Part shown: in pieces, positions 8,072-18,600 of the stretch
Position numbering within the stretch: the first letter of the stretch is position 1
Layout: each line of letters opens with the position of its first letter
Origin: Verrucomicrobiota bacterium
GTDB taxonomy: Bacteria > Verrucomicrobiota > Verrucomicrobiia > Limisphaerales > UBA9464
Assembly: GCA_017309115.1 (NCBI GenBank)
Contig: JAFLEF010000001.1
Coordinates: 248,616 to 312,615 of the forward strand
Length of the DNA stretch: 64,000 bases
Reading direction: 5' to 3'
Program-made: the position numbers and the translations under genes
Notes under the pieces: model-generated
Told to the model about the DNA's origin: nothing
The model's database searches: none
What the model saw: only the letters and a program-made list of their open reading frames with translations

Positions 8072-11000
8072 ATGGCTGATGGCTCGCCACGCTGCGCCCG
8101 GTGCGGTTCCGCCCTGATCCGAGGAAGGGTCGGGGACGTCTGTTCCGTCTGCCTGCTGTTGGAGATCCTGCCGGCGGCTGAAGGATTGCCGGATCCCAAC
8201 CCACCCGCCGACTTGAGCCAGGATCCACCGTGGCTCCCATCCTTCGGTCCCTACGAACTGCTCGAGGAAATCGGCCGAGGCGGCATGGGTGTGATCTACA
8301 AAGCGCGTCAACCCGGACTGGACCGAGTCGTCGCGCTCAAGATGCTGCTGGCGGGTGAATTCGCTGACGCCAAGGCGCGGGAACGGCTCCTGCGCGAAGC
8401 CAAAATCGCCGCCCGCCTGAGTCACCCCGGCGTCGTCACCATTCACGAAGTGGGCGAACACCAGAGCCGACCCTACTTCGCCATGGAGTACGTGCCGGGC
8501 CGCAACCTCGCCCAGCATTGCCGCGATGGTCTGTTGCCCGTGGCCACCGCGGTCCGCTACGTCGAACACCTCGCCCGAGCCGTCCACTATGCGCATCAGC
8601 ACGGCGTCATCCACCGCGACCTCAAGCCGGCCAACGTCCTGATCAGTCCCGACGACGAGCCGAAGCTCACTGACTTCGGTCTGACCAAGTCGCTCGTGGA
8701 TCCGACCCAGACCGTTGAGTCGGCCGGTTCGCCCAACTTCATGGCGCCCGAGCAAGCCGACAGCACCTTGGGCACCACCGGTACACCCACCGACATCTAC
8801 GGCCTCGGGGCAATCCTCTACTACCTCCTCACCGGACGTCCGCCCGCGGTGGGCGAGACCCTGAGCGAAACCCTGCGCAATGTGGTCGCCGGTGAACCGG
8901 TGGCTCCACGGCAACTGCGCCCCGCCCTGCCGCGCGATCTGGAAACCATCACCCTCCGGTGTCTGGAGAAGGAACCCGCCCGTCGCTACGCCAGCGCCCA
9001 AGACGTCGCCGATGAACTCACCCGCTGGCAACGTCACGAACCCATCCTCGCCCGGCCCGCCACCGGCCCCGAACGTCTCGCCAAATGGGTCCGACGACGA
9101 CCCGCCATCGCCGCTCTCGCCGCCGCCTGCACGCTGGCCGTGATTCTGGGTTTCGCGGGCGTTACTTGGCAGTGGCAGCGGACAGAAGTGGAGCGGAAAC
9201 GGGCGGAGGCGAACGAACACACCGCTCTCCGAAGCGCCTACTTCGCCGAAATGACCTTCGCCGACACGGCCGCCGAAGCCGGCAACTGGGGTGCCGTACG
9301 CGAGTCGCTGGATCGCACCCGTCCGGCCCCGGGAGCGCCGGACCTTCGCGGATGGGAGTGGCGGTATCTCTGGCACATCAGCCGTCCTGGGGCACAAGGA
9401 CGTTTCGGGGAACGCACCAACCGGATCTGGTCCATCGCCCCCCTTCCCGACGGAAAGACGTTCGCGTTGGGCGAGGCGGGAGGGGGCTTTTCCCTCTGGG
9501 ACGCGACCTCGGGCCAACTTCAGTTTGAGCTGCCGGAAGCCATCAACCGAATCCGTCCTCCTTCGCTGGGCGGAGGAACGGCAGTCATCTGCCGAGTGGC
9601 CGCCGTGCCCAACACCTCCCTGCTCGCCTACACCGAAGGCGTCTCCGAGAACGAGGGTCGGGTCCACTTGTGGGACACCTCATCCCGCACAACGATTCGG
9701 TCGCTCTCCCTTCCCGGAATTCCCCGCGACCTCGCGGTCAGCGCCGATGGCCAGTGGCTAGCGTGCAGCCTGATGTTGCCCGAACACCGGGTCCTGATTT
9801 TCGAAATCGCCTCCGGACGATTGCAAACCGAGCTCGAGAGCGTCCCGTCCAACTACTCGCTCCCCAATGTGCTCGCCTTCTCTCCGGACTCCCACTGGCT
9901 GGCCCTGCCTGACACCCGGGATCGGTGCCTGCGAGTGGTGGAATGGCGCACCGGCCGCGACCGTTATCGGCTGCCCCTGGAGCAGGATTTCCCGCTCAGC
10001 GTGGGATTCTCACCCGATGGCCGATGGCTGGCCACTTCGGCGGGATTTGAGGAAGCCAGTCCCGGCATCCGGGTCTGGGACCTGGAAACCGGAACCCTCC
10101 GGGCCGAACTGACGGATGCGTCGCGTATGGTCACTTTGTTCGACCCCACCGGCCGCCGCCTCCTGACCGGCCAAAACGTGTGGCGCGTTCCAGAATTCAC
10201 CCTGGAACGGACCATCGCCGGTGCCCCCGGGGAAATGACCGCCGCCGCCCTGCTCCCGGATGGTGATACTTATCTGACGGAGTCGGGCGACGCTGTACTG
10301 CGCTGGAGTTTGCGGGCTCCCTCCCGAAGCCGCGGACGTCAAAGCCCCTTCACTTCCGCCCAGACAGGAACGTTTTTGCCCGGTGGCCAAGGGCTCCTCG
10401 TTTTGACAACCCAGGGAACCATCGAATGCGCACGGGCGCCCCAGTTTGAACGCGAGTTGATTCCGGTGGCGGCGTCTGATGCGACTCATATTGCCAGTCT
10501 CAATCCGCGCCAAGTACTGGCTGTGGCCCATACCAATGGCGCCGTTTCCCTGCATCGGATGGATACCTGGGAAGAAACCGCACGGTGGATGACCGATCCG
10601 GTTCGCTGCGCTCACCTCATCTGGGACGCACCCGCCGGACTTCTCGCCTATCGGACGGCGGATGACCGACTGAAGTTTTGGAACCCGGATCGCCAAACCT
10701 TGATCTGGGAGGTGCCGGTGCTGAAAGGCCGGGATTTGGTGGGCACGCCCGACGGCCAACTCCACCAGCTTCGGACCGATGGGCATCTGGTGTCCTACGA
10801 TCCGCGACGACGGGAGGTGTTCACCCAACGCCTAGACCACAAAGGGATGAGCCAGTTCGCCTTCTCTCCGGATGGCCGCTGGCTGGTCACCACGGCCTCC
10901 GAAGGGCCGGACAATCGGCGGCTCGTGGACACGAAAACGTGGAAAACCGTCAGCCACTTTGCGGCCTTTGGAAATGGGGTCCTCCACGGAGTCGCCTTCT

Positions 11001-11233
11001 GGCCGAAAGAACCGCGCCTCGCGTTTGCCGGTCCCATCGTGGTCGACCTGGAGTCCGGCCGGTCACTGCTCCACTTGAAGTCGGAGTTCACGTTTGCCCC
11101 CTTCGTCCTGCTCTCGGAGGACGGCAGCATCGTAGTGTCCATCCAGCCCCAACAGTCGAAGGCCAACCTCTGGTGGGCTCCCTCGTGGGGGCAGATCCGC
11201 CAGTCAGAAGCGGACGGTTCGGCGTGGCGTTGA
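8072..11233 (+). CDS. membrane Ser/Thr protein kinase with C-terminal WD40-like propeller
   Basis: Domains of this 1053-residue protein in order: an N-terminal zinc-ribbon-like CARCG...CSVC (residues 9-27); a Hanks-type kinase (about 60-320) with glycine loop IGRGGMG (67-73), VALK lysine 90, HRDLKPAN (catalytic Asp183) and DFG 201-203; a transmembrane helix near 343-367; then about 650 residues of degenerate WD40-like repeats (FSPDGRWLA motifs). All key catalytic residues are present, so an active kinase is expected, with the propeller on the other side of the membrane. It lies directly after its ECF sigma gene and 79 bp before the metzincin gene, so the three could be co-transcribed. Phosphorylation target unknown. 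Confidence 0.92.
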   Translation: MADGSPRCARCGSALIRGRVGDVCSVCLLLEILPAAEGLPDPNPPADLSQDPPWLPSFGPYELLEEIGRGGMGVIYKARQPGLDRVVALKMLLAGEFADAKARERLLREAKIAARLSHPGVVTIHEVGEHQSRPYFAMEYVPGRNLAQHCRDGLLPVATAVRYVEHLARAVHYAHQHGVIHRDLKPANVLISPDDEPKLTDFGLTKSLVDPTQTVESAGSPNFMAPEQADSTLGTTGTPTDIYGLGAILYYLLTGRPPAVGETLSETLRNVVAGEPVAPRQLRPALPRDLETITLRCLEKEPARRYASAQDVADELTRWQRHEPILARPATGPERLAKWVRRRPAIAALAAACTLAVILGFAGVTWQWQRTEVERKRAEANEHTALRSAYFAEMTFADTAAEAGNWGAVRESLDRTRPAPGAPDLRGWEWRYLWHISRPGAQGRFGERTNRIWSIAPLPDGKTFALGEAGGGFSLWDATSGQLQFELPEAINRIRPPSLGGGTAVICRVAAVPNTSLLAYTEGVSENEGRVHLWDTSSRTTIRSLSLPGIPRDLAVSADGQWLACSLMLPEHRVLIFEIASGRLQTELESVPSNYSLPNVLAFSPDSHWLALPDTRDRCLRVVEWRTGRDRYRLPLEQDFPLSVGFSPDGRWLATSAGFEEASPGIRVWDLETGTLRAELTDASRMVTLFDPTGRRLLTGQNVWRVPEFTLERTIAGAPGEMTAAALLPDGDTYLTESGDAVLRWSLRAPSRSRGRQSPFTSAQTGTFLPGGQGLLVLTTQGTIECARAPQFERELIPVAASDATHIASLNPRQVLAVAHTNGAVSLHRMDTWEETARWMTDPVRCAHLIWDAPAGLLAYRTADDRLKFWNPDRQTLIWEVPVLKGRDLVGTPDGQLHQLRTDGHLVSYDPRRREVFTQRLDHKGMSQFAFSPDGRWLVTTASEGPDNRRLVDTKTWKTVSHFAAFGNGVLHGVAFWPKEPRLAFAGPIVVDLESGRSLLHLKSEFTFAPFVLLSEDGSIVVSIQPQQSKANLWWAPSWGQIRQSEADGSAWR

Positions 11234-11312
11234 AGCGGCCGCCTGCCTCGCCGGTAACCGACTCAAACAATCTCACTTTTCCAGAATCCACTGCCCCGAG
11301 GCGCGGTGGGCA

Positions 11313-14300
11313 ATGAGTGAGATGAGTACTGTTCCGATTTCCCCTGCTCCGTCGCGTTCCCTTCGCCTCCGCTACGCCCAACTCCTGGGGGGCGGGCTCC
11401 TGCTGGGAATGTCCCTCGCCGCGACCGCCACCGAATCCAAGGACCTGCCGCATTTGTTGGTGTCCGAAGCCGGTCCCGTCCCAGCCACTCACGCCCGCGG
11501 ACTCGCCGCCCGACCTGCCCCCACTCGGCAGTGGCGCGTGACCCCGGAGGCCCTCGCACACCCGGAGCAGTGGTTCCAGTCCGACCGCCAGTTCCGACTG
11601 GATCTGCTGGAGAATCAGAACGTCACCGTGATCGTCGAGAGCCTCGAGACTACCGAGACCAGAGCGCGACAACTCCGGGGACGAGCGGCTTCCGATCCAT
11701 CCAGCTCCGTCACGCTGGTCCTTGAGGACTCCCAACTCAGCGGCTTCATCACCGTTCCCGGTTGGGGATCATATCATCTGCAACCGAGCGCCCCCGCCGG
11801 AACGGTCGAGGTGTCGGCCGTGCGCCATCCGGGTGGATTCTGCGCCACCGGATGCGTGGCGCCGTCCGCCCCTTCAGGCATTTCTCGGGCCCGGGCCTCC
11901 GTGGACCCAAGCGTCGGTCCCCAGCGGGCCACAGGCAGCGCGGCGGACCCCACCGTGGTTGAGGTAATGTTTCTCTACACGCCGCTGACCGTCACCGCGG
12001 AAGGAAGCGAGACTGCCCTTCAGCGCCGGATTCAAACCGCGGTCAATGAATCCAATCATCGGCTCACCAACAGTCTCATCCCGGTTCGCATCCAGCCGGT
12101 GTTCATTGGACTTTATGACACCTTCGAGACCGGGAGCATGCCGCGGGATTTTTTCCGTCTGAACAATGCCGTCGACGGTCTCGAACGGGTGCCTCAGCTC
12201 CGCAATGACTACCAGGCGGACCTCGTCTGCCTAGTCACCGAACTCGACACCGACAACTACCTCGCCGGGGCCTACGGGGTCGCTCCAACCCTGGGAGATC
12301 CCAAGTTCTCCACCATCGTGATCCGCCGCCACACGATGGCCCCCGGCTCCCGGGTGCTGGCCCATGAACTCGGCCACCTGCTGGGCTGTGAGCATGATCG
12401 GGAACACGCCACCCTGGCACCGGAAGTGTACCAGGCCCGCCCGCCCGATATCTTTGGTCACCGGACCGAGATAGAGGGGGTCACCTACATCGACCTGATG
12501 TCGTACGAACCCGGCATTTTCCTGCCGTACTTCTCCAATCCGAAACTCCAAATCGATGGCGTTCCCCTGGGAATTCCCATTGGGACAGACCGCCCTTCCG
12601 ATGCCGCCCGGGTGATCCAGGAAACCGCACCATACGTCGCGGCCTATCGGACCGCCAAAAGCCGGATCGAGTTTTCCAAGGCGCGATGGGTGGGGCGTCG
12701 GGAGGAATCGACCGTCACGGTGCACCTGCGCCGCAGCGGGGATCTCGACAGCAGCACGCGGGTGACCGTGGTGTTCGATGCCACCAGTCCGGCCCGCGCA
12801 GGCCTCGATTATCAGCGTCCCAGTTCCACCTTGGTCACCTTCGCGACCAACCAGGCGACTGCGGAACTGGTCATCCCGCTGCTGGCCCAATCACCCACCG
12901 TGGGCGAACGCGCGCTGCGTCTGGGACTCAGTTCGGTGGTGGGGGAACACGGCCTCGGGGAGATCTCCAAGGCCACCGTCTCGCTGTTTGATCCGTCAAC
13001 TCCATCCCTCTACGGAGAGGTCGAATTCCCCGAAGGAACACTGCGGGTGAAGGAGTCCGCCGGCCCGGCGCGGATCCGGATTCAGTTGCCAGAGTTGGGC
13101 GCTGAAGAGGCGCGAAACCTCCCGTTCCGCACCGTCGCGGGAACGGCCCTGGCGGGCACCGACTTCGACGCCGTCAGTGGCACCCTGACCTTCGCCCCCG
13201 GAGAAACGGTGGGCGAAGTCGTCGTACCCATCCGCCCCGACGCCGGGGCGCGAGCGGATCGAAGCCTCACCGTCGTCGTCGGCACCCGGACTAACCTCGT
13301 GACAATCCTGGATGAACAACGACTGGGTGCACTAAGTGCCGGGCCAGGCGTTCCCATTCAGGCGGACGGTGGTTTCAATAGCCTCCTGCGCGGCGATGGA
13401 CGGCTGCTGGTTTGGGGAAACTTCTCCCGGATCCAGGGCGTCTCGCGATCCGGCCTCGCGATGCTCCAGAAGGACGGAAGCGTGGATGACTCCTTTCGTC
13501 CGCCTGAACTTCTGCTGGGACACCGACGCCTGGCCGGAACCGGAACCACCGAGAGCCAGACCACGAACGCGGTTCTGTCGGTCGTTCGCCCACTGGCGGA
13601 CGGCCGACTGCTCGTGGCGGGAGAATTCTCGCGGGTCAATGGAGTCGACCAGCGCGGGGTGCTCCGCCTTCGGCCGGACGGAACGGTGGAAGAGTCCTTT
13701 GCCCGACTCCAATTCGACGGGGCTGTGAAGGAAGTCCTCGTCCAACGCGATGGACGGATCCTGGTCGGCGGCACGTTCACCCGGGTCAACGGGGAAGCGC
13801 GTCCGTATCTGATCCGGCTGCTCGCCAACGGAACTGTGGATCCCACCTGGAAACCGAAGGACGGACCGACCAGCGATTTCGTGGTGAACATCGCCACCCT
13901 CGCCGAACAGTCCGACGGCCGGATTCTCATGGGGGGCTTGTTCCGGAAGGTGGACGGAATGGCGTACACCAACCTCGCGCGATTGAACGTGGATGGCAGC
14001 GTTGACCCGACGTTTTCGTTGTCCCGCGGCGCCTCGGGTCCCGTGCTGTCGATTCAGGTACTCGCGGACGACCGCATTCTGGTAGCCGGATTCTTCGACA
14101 CCATCGGCACTCGAAACAGTCCGCGCATCGCCCGCCTGAGGCCGGATGGGAGCGTGGACACCACCTTTCAATCCCCCTCACCCGACGCGGAAATCCGCGA
14201 AGCGCATCCGCTGCCCGACGGACGCATTCTGATCGCCGGACGCTTCACGAAGCTGGGCACGTTCAACCGGCGGTTCGTCGCTTTGCTGAACGCGAACGGG

Positions 14301-14696
14301 TCCGTAGATCCGACGTTTGACGCCGGCAATGGTCCTTCGGCCGCCCCGGGAATCAGCGCCGCCTTTGCGAGCCGCTGCCTGTCACCGGGCCCGGATGGTT
14401 TGCTTCGGTTGACCGGCGAATTCAGCGCCTTCAACGGCGTGGAGTCGCCGGGAAGTGCGTCGTTACGACTGGGACCGGTGACGCCCCGACTCGGTCGAGC
14501 CTCAGCGACGGAAACCGGGGAGATTTGGATTCCGGTCTTTGGATTGCCGGGCGCGCGATATGCGGTGGAATCGAGTGACAATCTGGATGACTGGCACCCC
14601 GCGGGAGAAGTTCTCCTCGAAGGGTACGATCGGGAAACGCACTTGTCCGTCCCCACCGACTCAAAACCGGTCCAATTCCTCCGGCTCCAGCCGTGA
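11313..14696 (+). CDS. secreted metzincin metallopeptidase with Calx-beta and delta-60 repeats
   Basis: This 1127-residue protein has an N-terminal signal/anchor (hydrophobic GGGLLLGMSLAATATE), a ~190-residue pro-region, and a reprolysin-like catalytic domain with the zinc motif HELGHLLGCEHD (residues 351-362) and a Met-turn, DLMSYEP. Two Calx-beta-like domains follow (about 450-560 and 570-670, with TAGLDY/TDFD-type turns). Then come seven or so delta-60 repeats (LADGRLLVAGEF, RDGRILVGGTF) and the C-terminal GLPGARYAVESSDNLDDW...FLRLQP module. The zinc ligands are complete, so a secreted active protease is likely. It is paralogous to the proteins at 32543 and 46708. It follows the sigma and kinase genes on the same strand. 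Confidence 0.9.
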   Translation: MSEMSTVPISPAPSRSLRLRYAQLLGGGLLLGMSLAATATESKDLPHLLVSEAGPVPATHARGLAARPAPTRQWRVTPEALAHPEQWFQSDRQFRLDLLENQNVTVIVESLETTETRARQLRGRAASDPSSSVTLVLEDSQLSGFITVPGWGSYHLQPSAPAGTVEVSAVRHPGGFCATGCVAPSAPSGISRARASVDPSVGPQRATGSAADPTVVEVMFLYTPLTVTAEGSETALQRRIQTAVNESNHRLTNSLIPVRIQPVFIGLYDTFETGSMPRDFFRLNNAVDGLERVPQLRNDYQADLVCLVTELDTDNYLAGAYGVAPTLGDPKFSTIVIRRHTMAPGSRVLAHELGHLLGCEHDREHATLAPEVYQARPPDIFGHRTEIEGVTYIDLMSYEPGIFLPYFSNPKLQIDGVPLGIPIGTDRPSDAARVIQETAPYVAAYRTAKSRIEFSKARWVGRREESTVTVHLRRSGDLDSSTRVTVVFDATSPARAGLDYQRPSSTLVTFATNQATAELVIPLLAQSPTVGERALRLGLSSVVGEHGLGEISKATVSLFDPSTPSLYGEVEFPEGTLRVKESAGPARIRIQLPELGAEEARNLPFRTVAGTALAGTDFDAVSGTLTFAPGETVGEVVVPIRPDAGARADRSLTVVVGTRTNLVTILDEQRLGALSAGPGVPIQADGGFNSLLRGDGRLLVWGNFSRIQGVSRSGLAMLQKDGSVDDSFRPPELLLGHRRLAGTGTTESQTTNAVLSVVRPLADGRLLVAGEFSRVNGVDQRGVLRLRPDGTVEESFARLQFDGAVKEVLVQRDGRILVGGTFTRVNGEARPYLIRLLANGTVDPTWKPKDGPTSDFVVNIATLAEQSDGRILMGGLFRKVDGMAYTNLARLNVDGSVDPTFSLSRGASGPVLSIQVLADDRILVAGFFDTIGTRNSPRIARLRPDGSVDTTFQSPSPDAEIREAHPLPDGRILIAGRFTKLGTFNRRFVALLNANGSVDPTFDAGNGPSAAPGISAAFASRCLSPGPDGLLRLTGEFSAFNGVESPGSASLRLGPVTPRLGRASATETGEIWIPVFGLPGARYAVESSDNLDDWHPAGEVLLEGYDRETHLSVPTDSKPVQFLRLQP

Positions 14697-14697
14697 A

Positions 14698-14802
14698 GTA
14701 GGGCGACACTCCGGTAGGGCGACGCTCTGCCGAGCCGTACGTGTGTGGACTCCCCTCGCGTCCTTCGCCGGGACACGCTCCGCACCAGAGCCTCGCCCTA
14801 CC
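14698..14802. repeat. REP-like palindromic repeat, full unit with partial duplicate
   Basis: A partial unit (GTAGGGCGACACTCC, 14698-14712) runs into a full 90-bp unit (14713-14802). The full unit begins GGTAGGGCGACGCTCTGCCG and ends CTCGCCCTACC, with a GTGTGGACTCCCC segment shared with the copy at 863-955. It starts two bases after the metzincin stop codon. Confidence 0.75.
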
Positions 14803-14833
14803 TCTTCCAACCTCTCAGCTTCTTCTATGGAGT

Positions 14834-14861
14834 GCGGTAGCGAAGCGTCCGAAGCTACCGC
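14834..14861. repeat. second palindromic repeat type (GCGGTAGC hairpin)
   Basis: GCGGTAGC (14834-14841) and GCTACCGC (14854-14861) form a perfect 8-bp stem around a 12-base loop. It lies between the two REP-like units in the 346-bp gap before the sigma gene. It may be a terminator or a second REP family. Confidence 0.6.
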
Positions 14862-14911
14862 TTTCCCACGGGCAAGGGCCGGACAACGAATCACGCGTCA
14901 CCACTCCACTC

Positions 14912-14941
14912 ACGTACGGCTCCGCAGAGCATCGCCCTACC
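14912..14941. repeat. REP-like palindromic repeat, inverted short copy
   Basis: The sequence is the reverse complement of GGTAGGGCGATGCTCTGCGG followed by AGCCGTACGT, so it is the same family as 863-955 in the opposite direction. With 14713-14802 it makes a head-to-head pair in one intergenic region. The remaining sequence up to 15042 shows nothing recognisable. Confidence 0.65.
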
Positions 14942-15042
14942 GGGGACGGGTCTTCTTGGCATCGTCCCAGAGTGCGAAATCCCGCCGCTCGGAGTCTCAG
15001 ACACGCCTCGCCTTTGGCATTCCTTCCGGCAGAGTTCCGGCC

Positions 15043-15600
15043 ATGTCCGACGTCACCCAATTGCTCCACGCCTTGGACGCCGGTGATCCGAAGGCCGCCA
15101 ACCAATTGCTCCCGCTTGTCTATGAGGAACTACGCCAGGTGGCGGCCATCCGCATGGCGCAGGAGAAGCCCGGGCAGACGCTGCAGGCCACCGCGCTCGT
15201 GCATGAAGCCTGGCTGCGACTGGTCGGGGCGGAGGAGCAGCGTTGGGACAGTCGACGCCACTTCTTCGCCGCCGCCGCGGAATCCATGCGCCGGATCCTG
15301 GTCGAGAAGGCCCGGCGACGGCTCCGGGTCCGGCATGGGGGCGGACTGGAACGGGTGGATCTTGACGAAGTGGAGATTCCGGGCGGGGTCCGCGAGGAAC
15401 AGCTCGTGGCGGTAGACGAGGCCCTGGCGGAACTGGAACGTGAGGACCCGAAGAAGGCCGAATTGGTCAAGCTGCGTTACTTTGTGGGACTGACCAACCG
15501 CGAAACCGCCGAGGCGTTGGGTCTTTCAGAGGCCACCGTGGAGCGCCACTGGTCCTTCGCCAAGGCCTGGCTGTTCAGCCAGATCCGGTCGTCACGATGA
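15043..15600 (+). CDS. ECF-type sigma factor, TIGR02999-like subfamily
   Basis: A 185-residue protein from the ATG at 15043 (MSDVTQLLHALDAGDPKAAN). The upstream open frame is non-coding repeat sequence. The start LLPLVYEELRQVAAIRMAQE and TLQATALVHEAWLRL, then RRHFFAAAAESMRRILVEKARRR (region 2) and FVGLTNRETAEALGLSEATVERHW (region 4 helix-turn-helix), match the sigma subfamily that accompanies kinases of the type found next. It differs clearly from the FATTRWS-type sigma factors elsewhere in the window. The kinase gene starts 86 bp downstream. Confidence 0.92.
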   Translation: MSDVTQLLHALDAGDPKAANQLLPLVYEELRQVAAIRMAQEKPGQTLQATALVHEAWLRLVGAEEQRWDSRRHFFAAAAESMRRILVEKARRRLRVRHGGGLERVDLDEVEIPGGVREEQLVAVDEALAELEREDPKKAELVKLRYFVGLTNRETAEALGLSEATVERHWSFAKAWLFSQIRSSR

Positions 15601-15686
15601 CGGCGGAAAAGAAAAAGTGAGTTCCGATGAGGGCGATCATCTCGAAACGGCGCATGGCTGGGTAGAAGCACAACCCCAGTTGACGC

Positions 15687-18600
15687 ATGAACACCCCAAA
15701 CCTGGCCATCGAGACCATCTTCAACGCCGCCAAAGCGCTCCCGCCCGAGTCTCGGGCGGAATACCTGGACCTGGCCTGCCGGGAAGACGCCGCCCTGCGA
15801 CATGAGCTCGAGCGACTCCTGTCAGCGGCGGAGGGAGCGGACCGCTTCTTCGACGCCAACCCCGTCGGCCTGACCCAGCTCGGAAACACCGTGATGGACA
15901 CCACCGTGCGGGAAGGTCCGGGCACCCGGATCGGCCGGTACAAGCTGCTCCAGCAAATCGGCGAGGGCGGCATGGGCGTGGTCTACATGGCCGAGCAGGA
16001 AGAACCCGTGCGGAGGCGCGTGGCGCTCAAGATCATCAAGCTGGGCATGGACTCCAAACAGGTGGTCGCCCGCTTCGAGGCGGAACGCCAGGCGCTCGCG
16101 ATGATGGACCATCCCAACATCGCCCGGGTGCTCGACGGCGGCACCACGGAGAGCGGCCGGCCTTACTTCGTCATGGAACTCGTCCAGGGCGTGTCGATCA
16201 TCGAGTTCTGCGATAAGGCCAGGCTTCCGGCCCAGGAACGGCTCGATCTGTTTCTTCAGGTTTGTGAGGCCGTCCAGAGCGCGCATCAGAAGGGAATCAT
16301 CCACCGCGACCTCAAACCCTCGAACATCCTGGTCACGCAGCACCAGGGGAAGCCCATGCCCAAGGTGATTGATTTCGGCATTGCGAAGGCGACGAACCAG
16401 AAGCTCACCGAGAAGACCCTGTTCACCCAGCACGCCACCATGATTGGTACGCCGGCCTATATGAGTCCGGAACAGGCCGAGATGAGCAGCATGGACGTGG
16501 ACACCCGCAGCGACATCTATTCGCTCGGTGTGCTGCTGTACGAACTGCTCACCGGCAGCACCCCGTTTCCCGAGAAACGTCTGCGGAGCCTGGGCTACGG
16601 CGAGATGCAACGCGTCATTGCCGAGGAGGAGCCGGAGCGCCCCTCGGCCCGCCTGAGCACGCTGGACCACGAGCAGAAGACAGTGGTGGCAAAGAATCGC
16701 GGCGAGGACCTGGCCGCCCTCAACACCCGGCTCCAGGGCGACCTCGACTGGATCGTGATGAAGTGTCTGGAGAAGGACCGCACGCGGCGCTACGAGACGG
16801 CGAACGGCCTGGCAACGGACCTCAAGCGGCACCTCGACAACGAGCCCGTCGTAGCCCGTCCACCCAGCCTCGCCTACCGCCTGAACAGAACCTGGCGCCG
16901 CAACCGTCTAGCCTGCAGCGCGGGTCTAGCCGTAGTACTCGCTCTCGCCTTGGGAATCGTCTTGAGCTCCATTCAAGCGAGGAAGGCCAATCAAGCCCGA
17001 TTGGCGGCCCTTCAGGCGGGAGAGGAGGAGCGAAAACAACGCACGGCAGCCGACGAAGCCAGGAAAGCCGAGGCCACCCTCCGCGAACGCGCCGAGGCCT
17101 CGGAGCGGACCGCCCGCCGCTGGTCCTATGCGGCGGCCATGAACCTCGCCCAAAAAGCCTTGGCCAATGATGATCTGGCTCGGGCACGCGACCTACTCGA
17201 CGCCCAACGCCCTACGACCGGGAAGGAGGATCTGCGCGGATGGGAATGGCGCTTCCTTCGCGGACAGTGTCGGACCGACGAAGAACAAACGCTGCTGACC
17301 GGCCTCCCTCCCCTCAGCGCCCTTGCTCTTTCACCAGATGGCCGCTTCCTCGCCTACGCCAAAATGGACGCTTCGGTCACGCTGATGGATCTTTCGACCC
17401 AACAGATTGTGCTTCAAACCAAGGGGAGTAGGAACCTGGGTTCGCTCTTCCGGTGGCGTATGGACTTCTCGCCCGCCGAACCCCTCTTCGCCGTTCACGA
17501 AGCTCTTCCTGATGGAACGTTTCGGATTCTGCTGTGGAACACACAGCTCCGAACGGTTCATAGAGCGATCCCGTCATCCAAGGAATTCGGCGCCCTCCGC
17601 TTCTCCCCGGATGGACGCCACCTCATGATCTGCGATCTGTCCCAAGGCTTGCACCTGCGGGAAATCGCTCACGGCGACAAGGTCATTTCGTGGCCAGACG
17701 TCACCATCGCCCACGGATTCCTCTTCAGCCCCGACGGGAAGGAGGCCTTGGCTGTCTGTACCCGCACGGATCTTTCCGTCCTCAGCCTTGACCCCGCGGC
17801 TCCCCGCCAACGGATTCTCCACTCCGCCGAAGAGTTCGTGGGGACCGTCGCCGTGACCTCCGATGGTTCGACGATCGCCTCCTCCGATATCGTCCTGGAA
17901 ACCGACATCATCCTCCGGGATTGGAAGACCGGCGAAGCCCGGGGTCGGCTCGAGGGCCACCGCGCCTTTATCCATCACCTCGCCTTCTCTCCCGACAATC
18001 AACTTCTGGCATCGGCCGGAGCGGACCAGACGGTGCGGCTCTGGGACTGGCGGGCGGGCCGTTGCCTCGCCACGCTCCGCGGCCACACCGGAGAGGTCTG
18101 GGCTGTGGCTTTCACTCCGGACGGTCGGCATCTTCTCTCCGCTTCCAAGGATGGATCCATCCGTCGCTGGCCGGTCCATAGTAAGTCGGAAGGGCTGCCC
18201 TTTAGGCTGTTTGCCGGTGGGCTTAACTATGTCTGTGGCTTTACCGCCGACAGCCGGTGGGTCATCACAAGAAACTCAACCAATGGGTCCTTCCAACGCT
18301 GGGGCGTGGATTCAGCCGCTTTACCCCAACCACTCTTCAATGCAGGGACCAACACGACGATTACCGAACTGTCCCCGGATCGGACCCGGCTTCTCGTTGG
18401 CCACCTTGACGGTTGGGTCCGAGAATGGGATTGGGCTCGCGGTCAGGTACTTCACCAACACCAGTTCGGCACCGAACCTATCTCCGGTGTCGGCTACCTC
18501 TCGGGCGGCAAAACCTGGGCTGTTTCCCGAACAAACTCCCTCTGCGTCTGGAATCACCAACTGGAGCGGATTGAAGGTGAGTTCCCACTCGGGCTGCCCG

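Noticed and set aside
7862-9667. Long minus-strand open frame (601 codons) opposite the first sigma and kinase genes
   Set aside because: It mirrors the kinase coding sequence, has no domain-like pattern, and arises from GC-rich codon bias.
14539-15042. Extended N-terminus for the sigma factor at 15043
   Set aside because: It overlaps the metzincin gene and palindromic repeats; family members start at the MSDVTQ Met.
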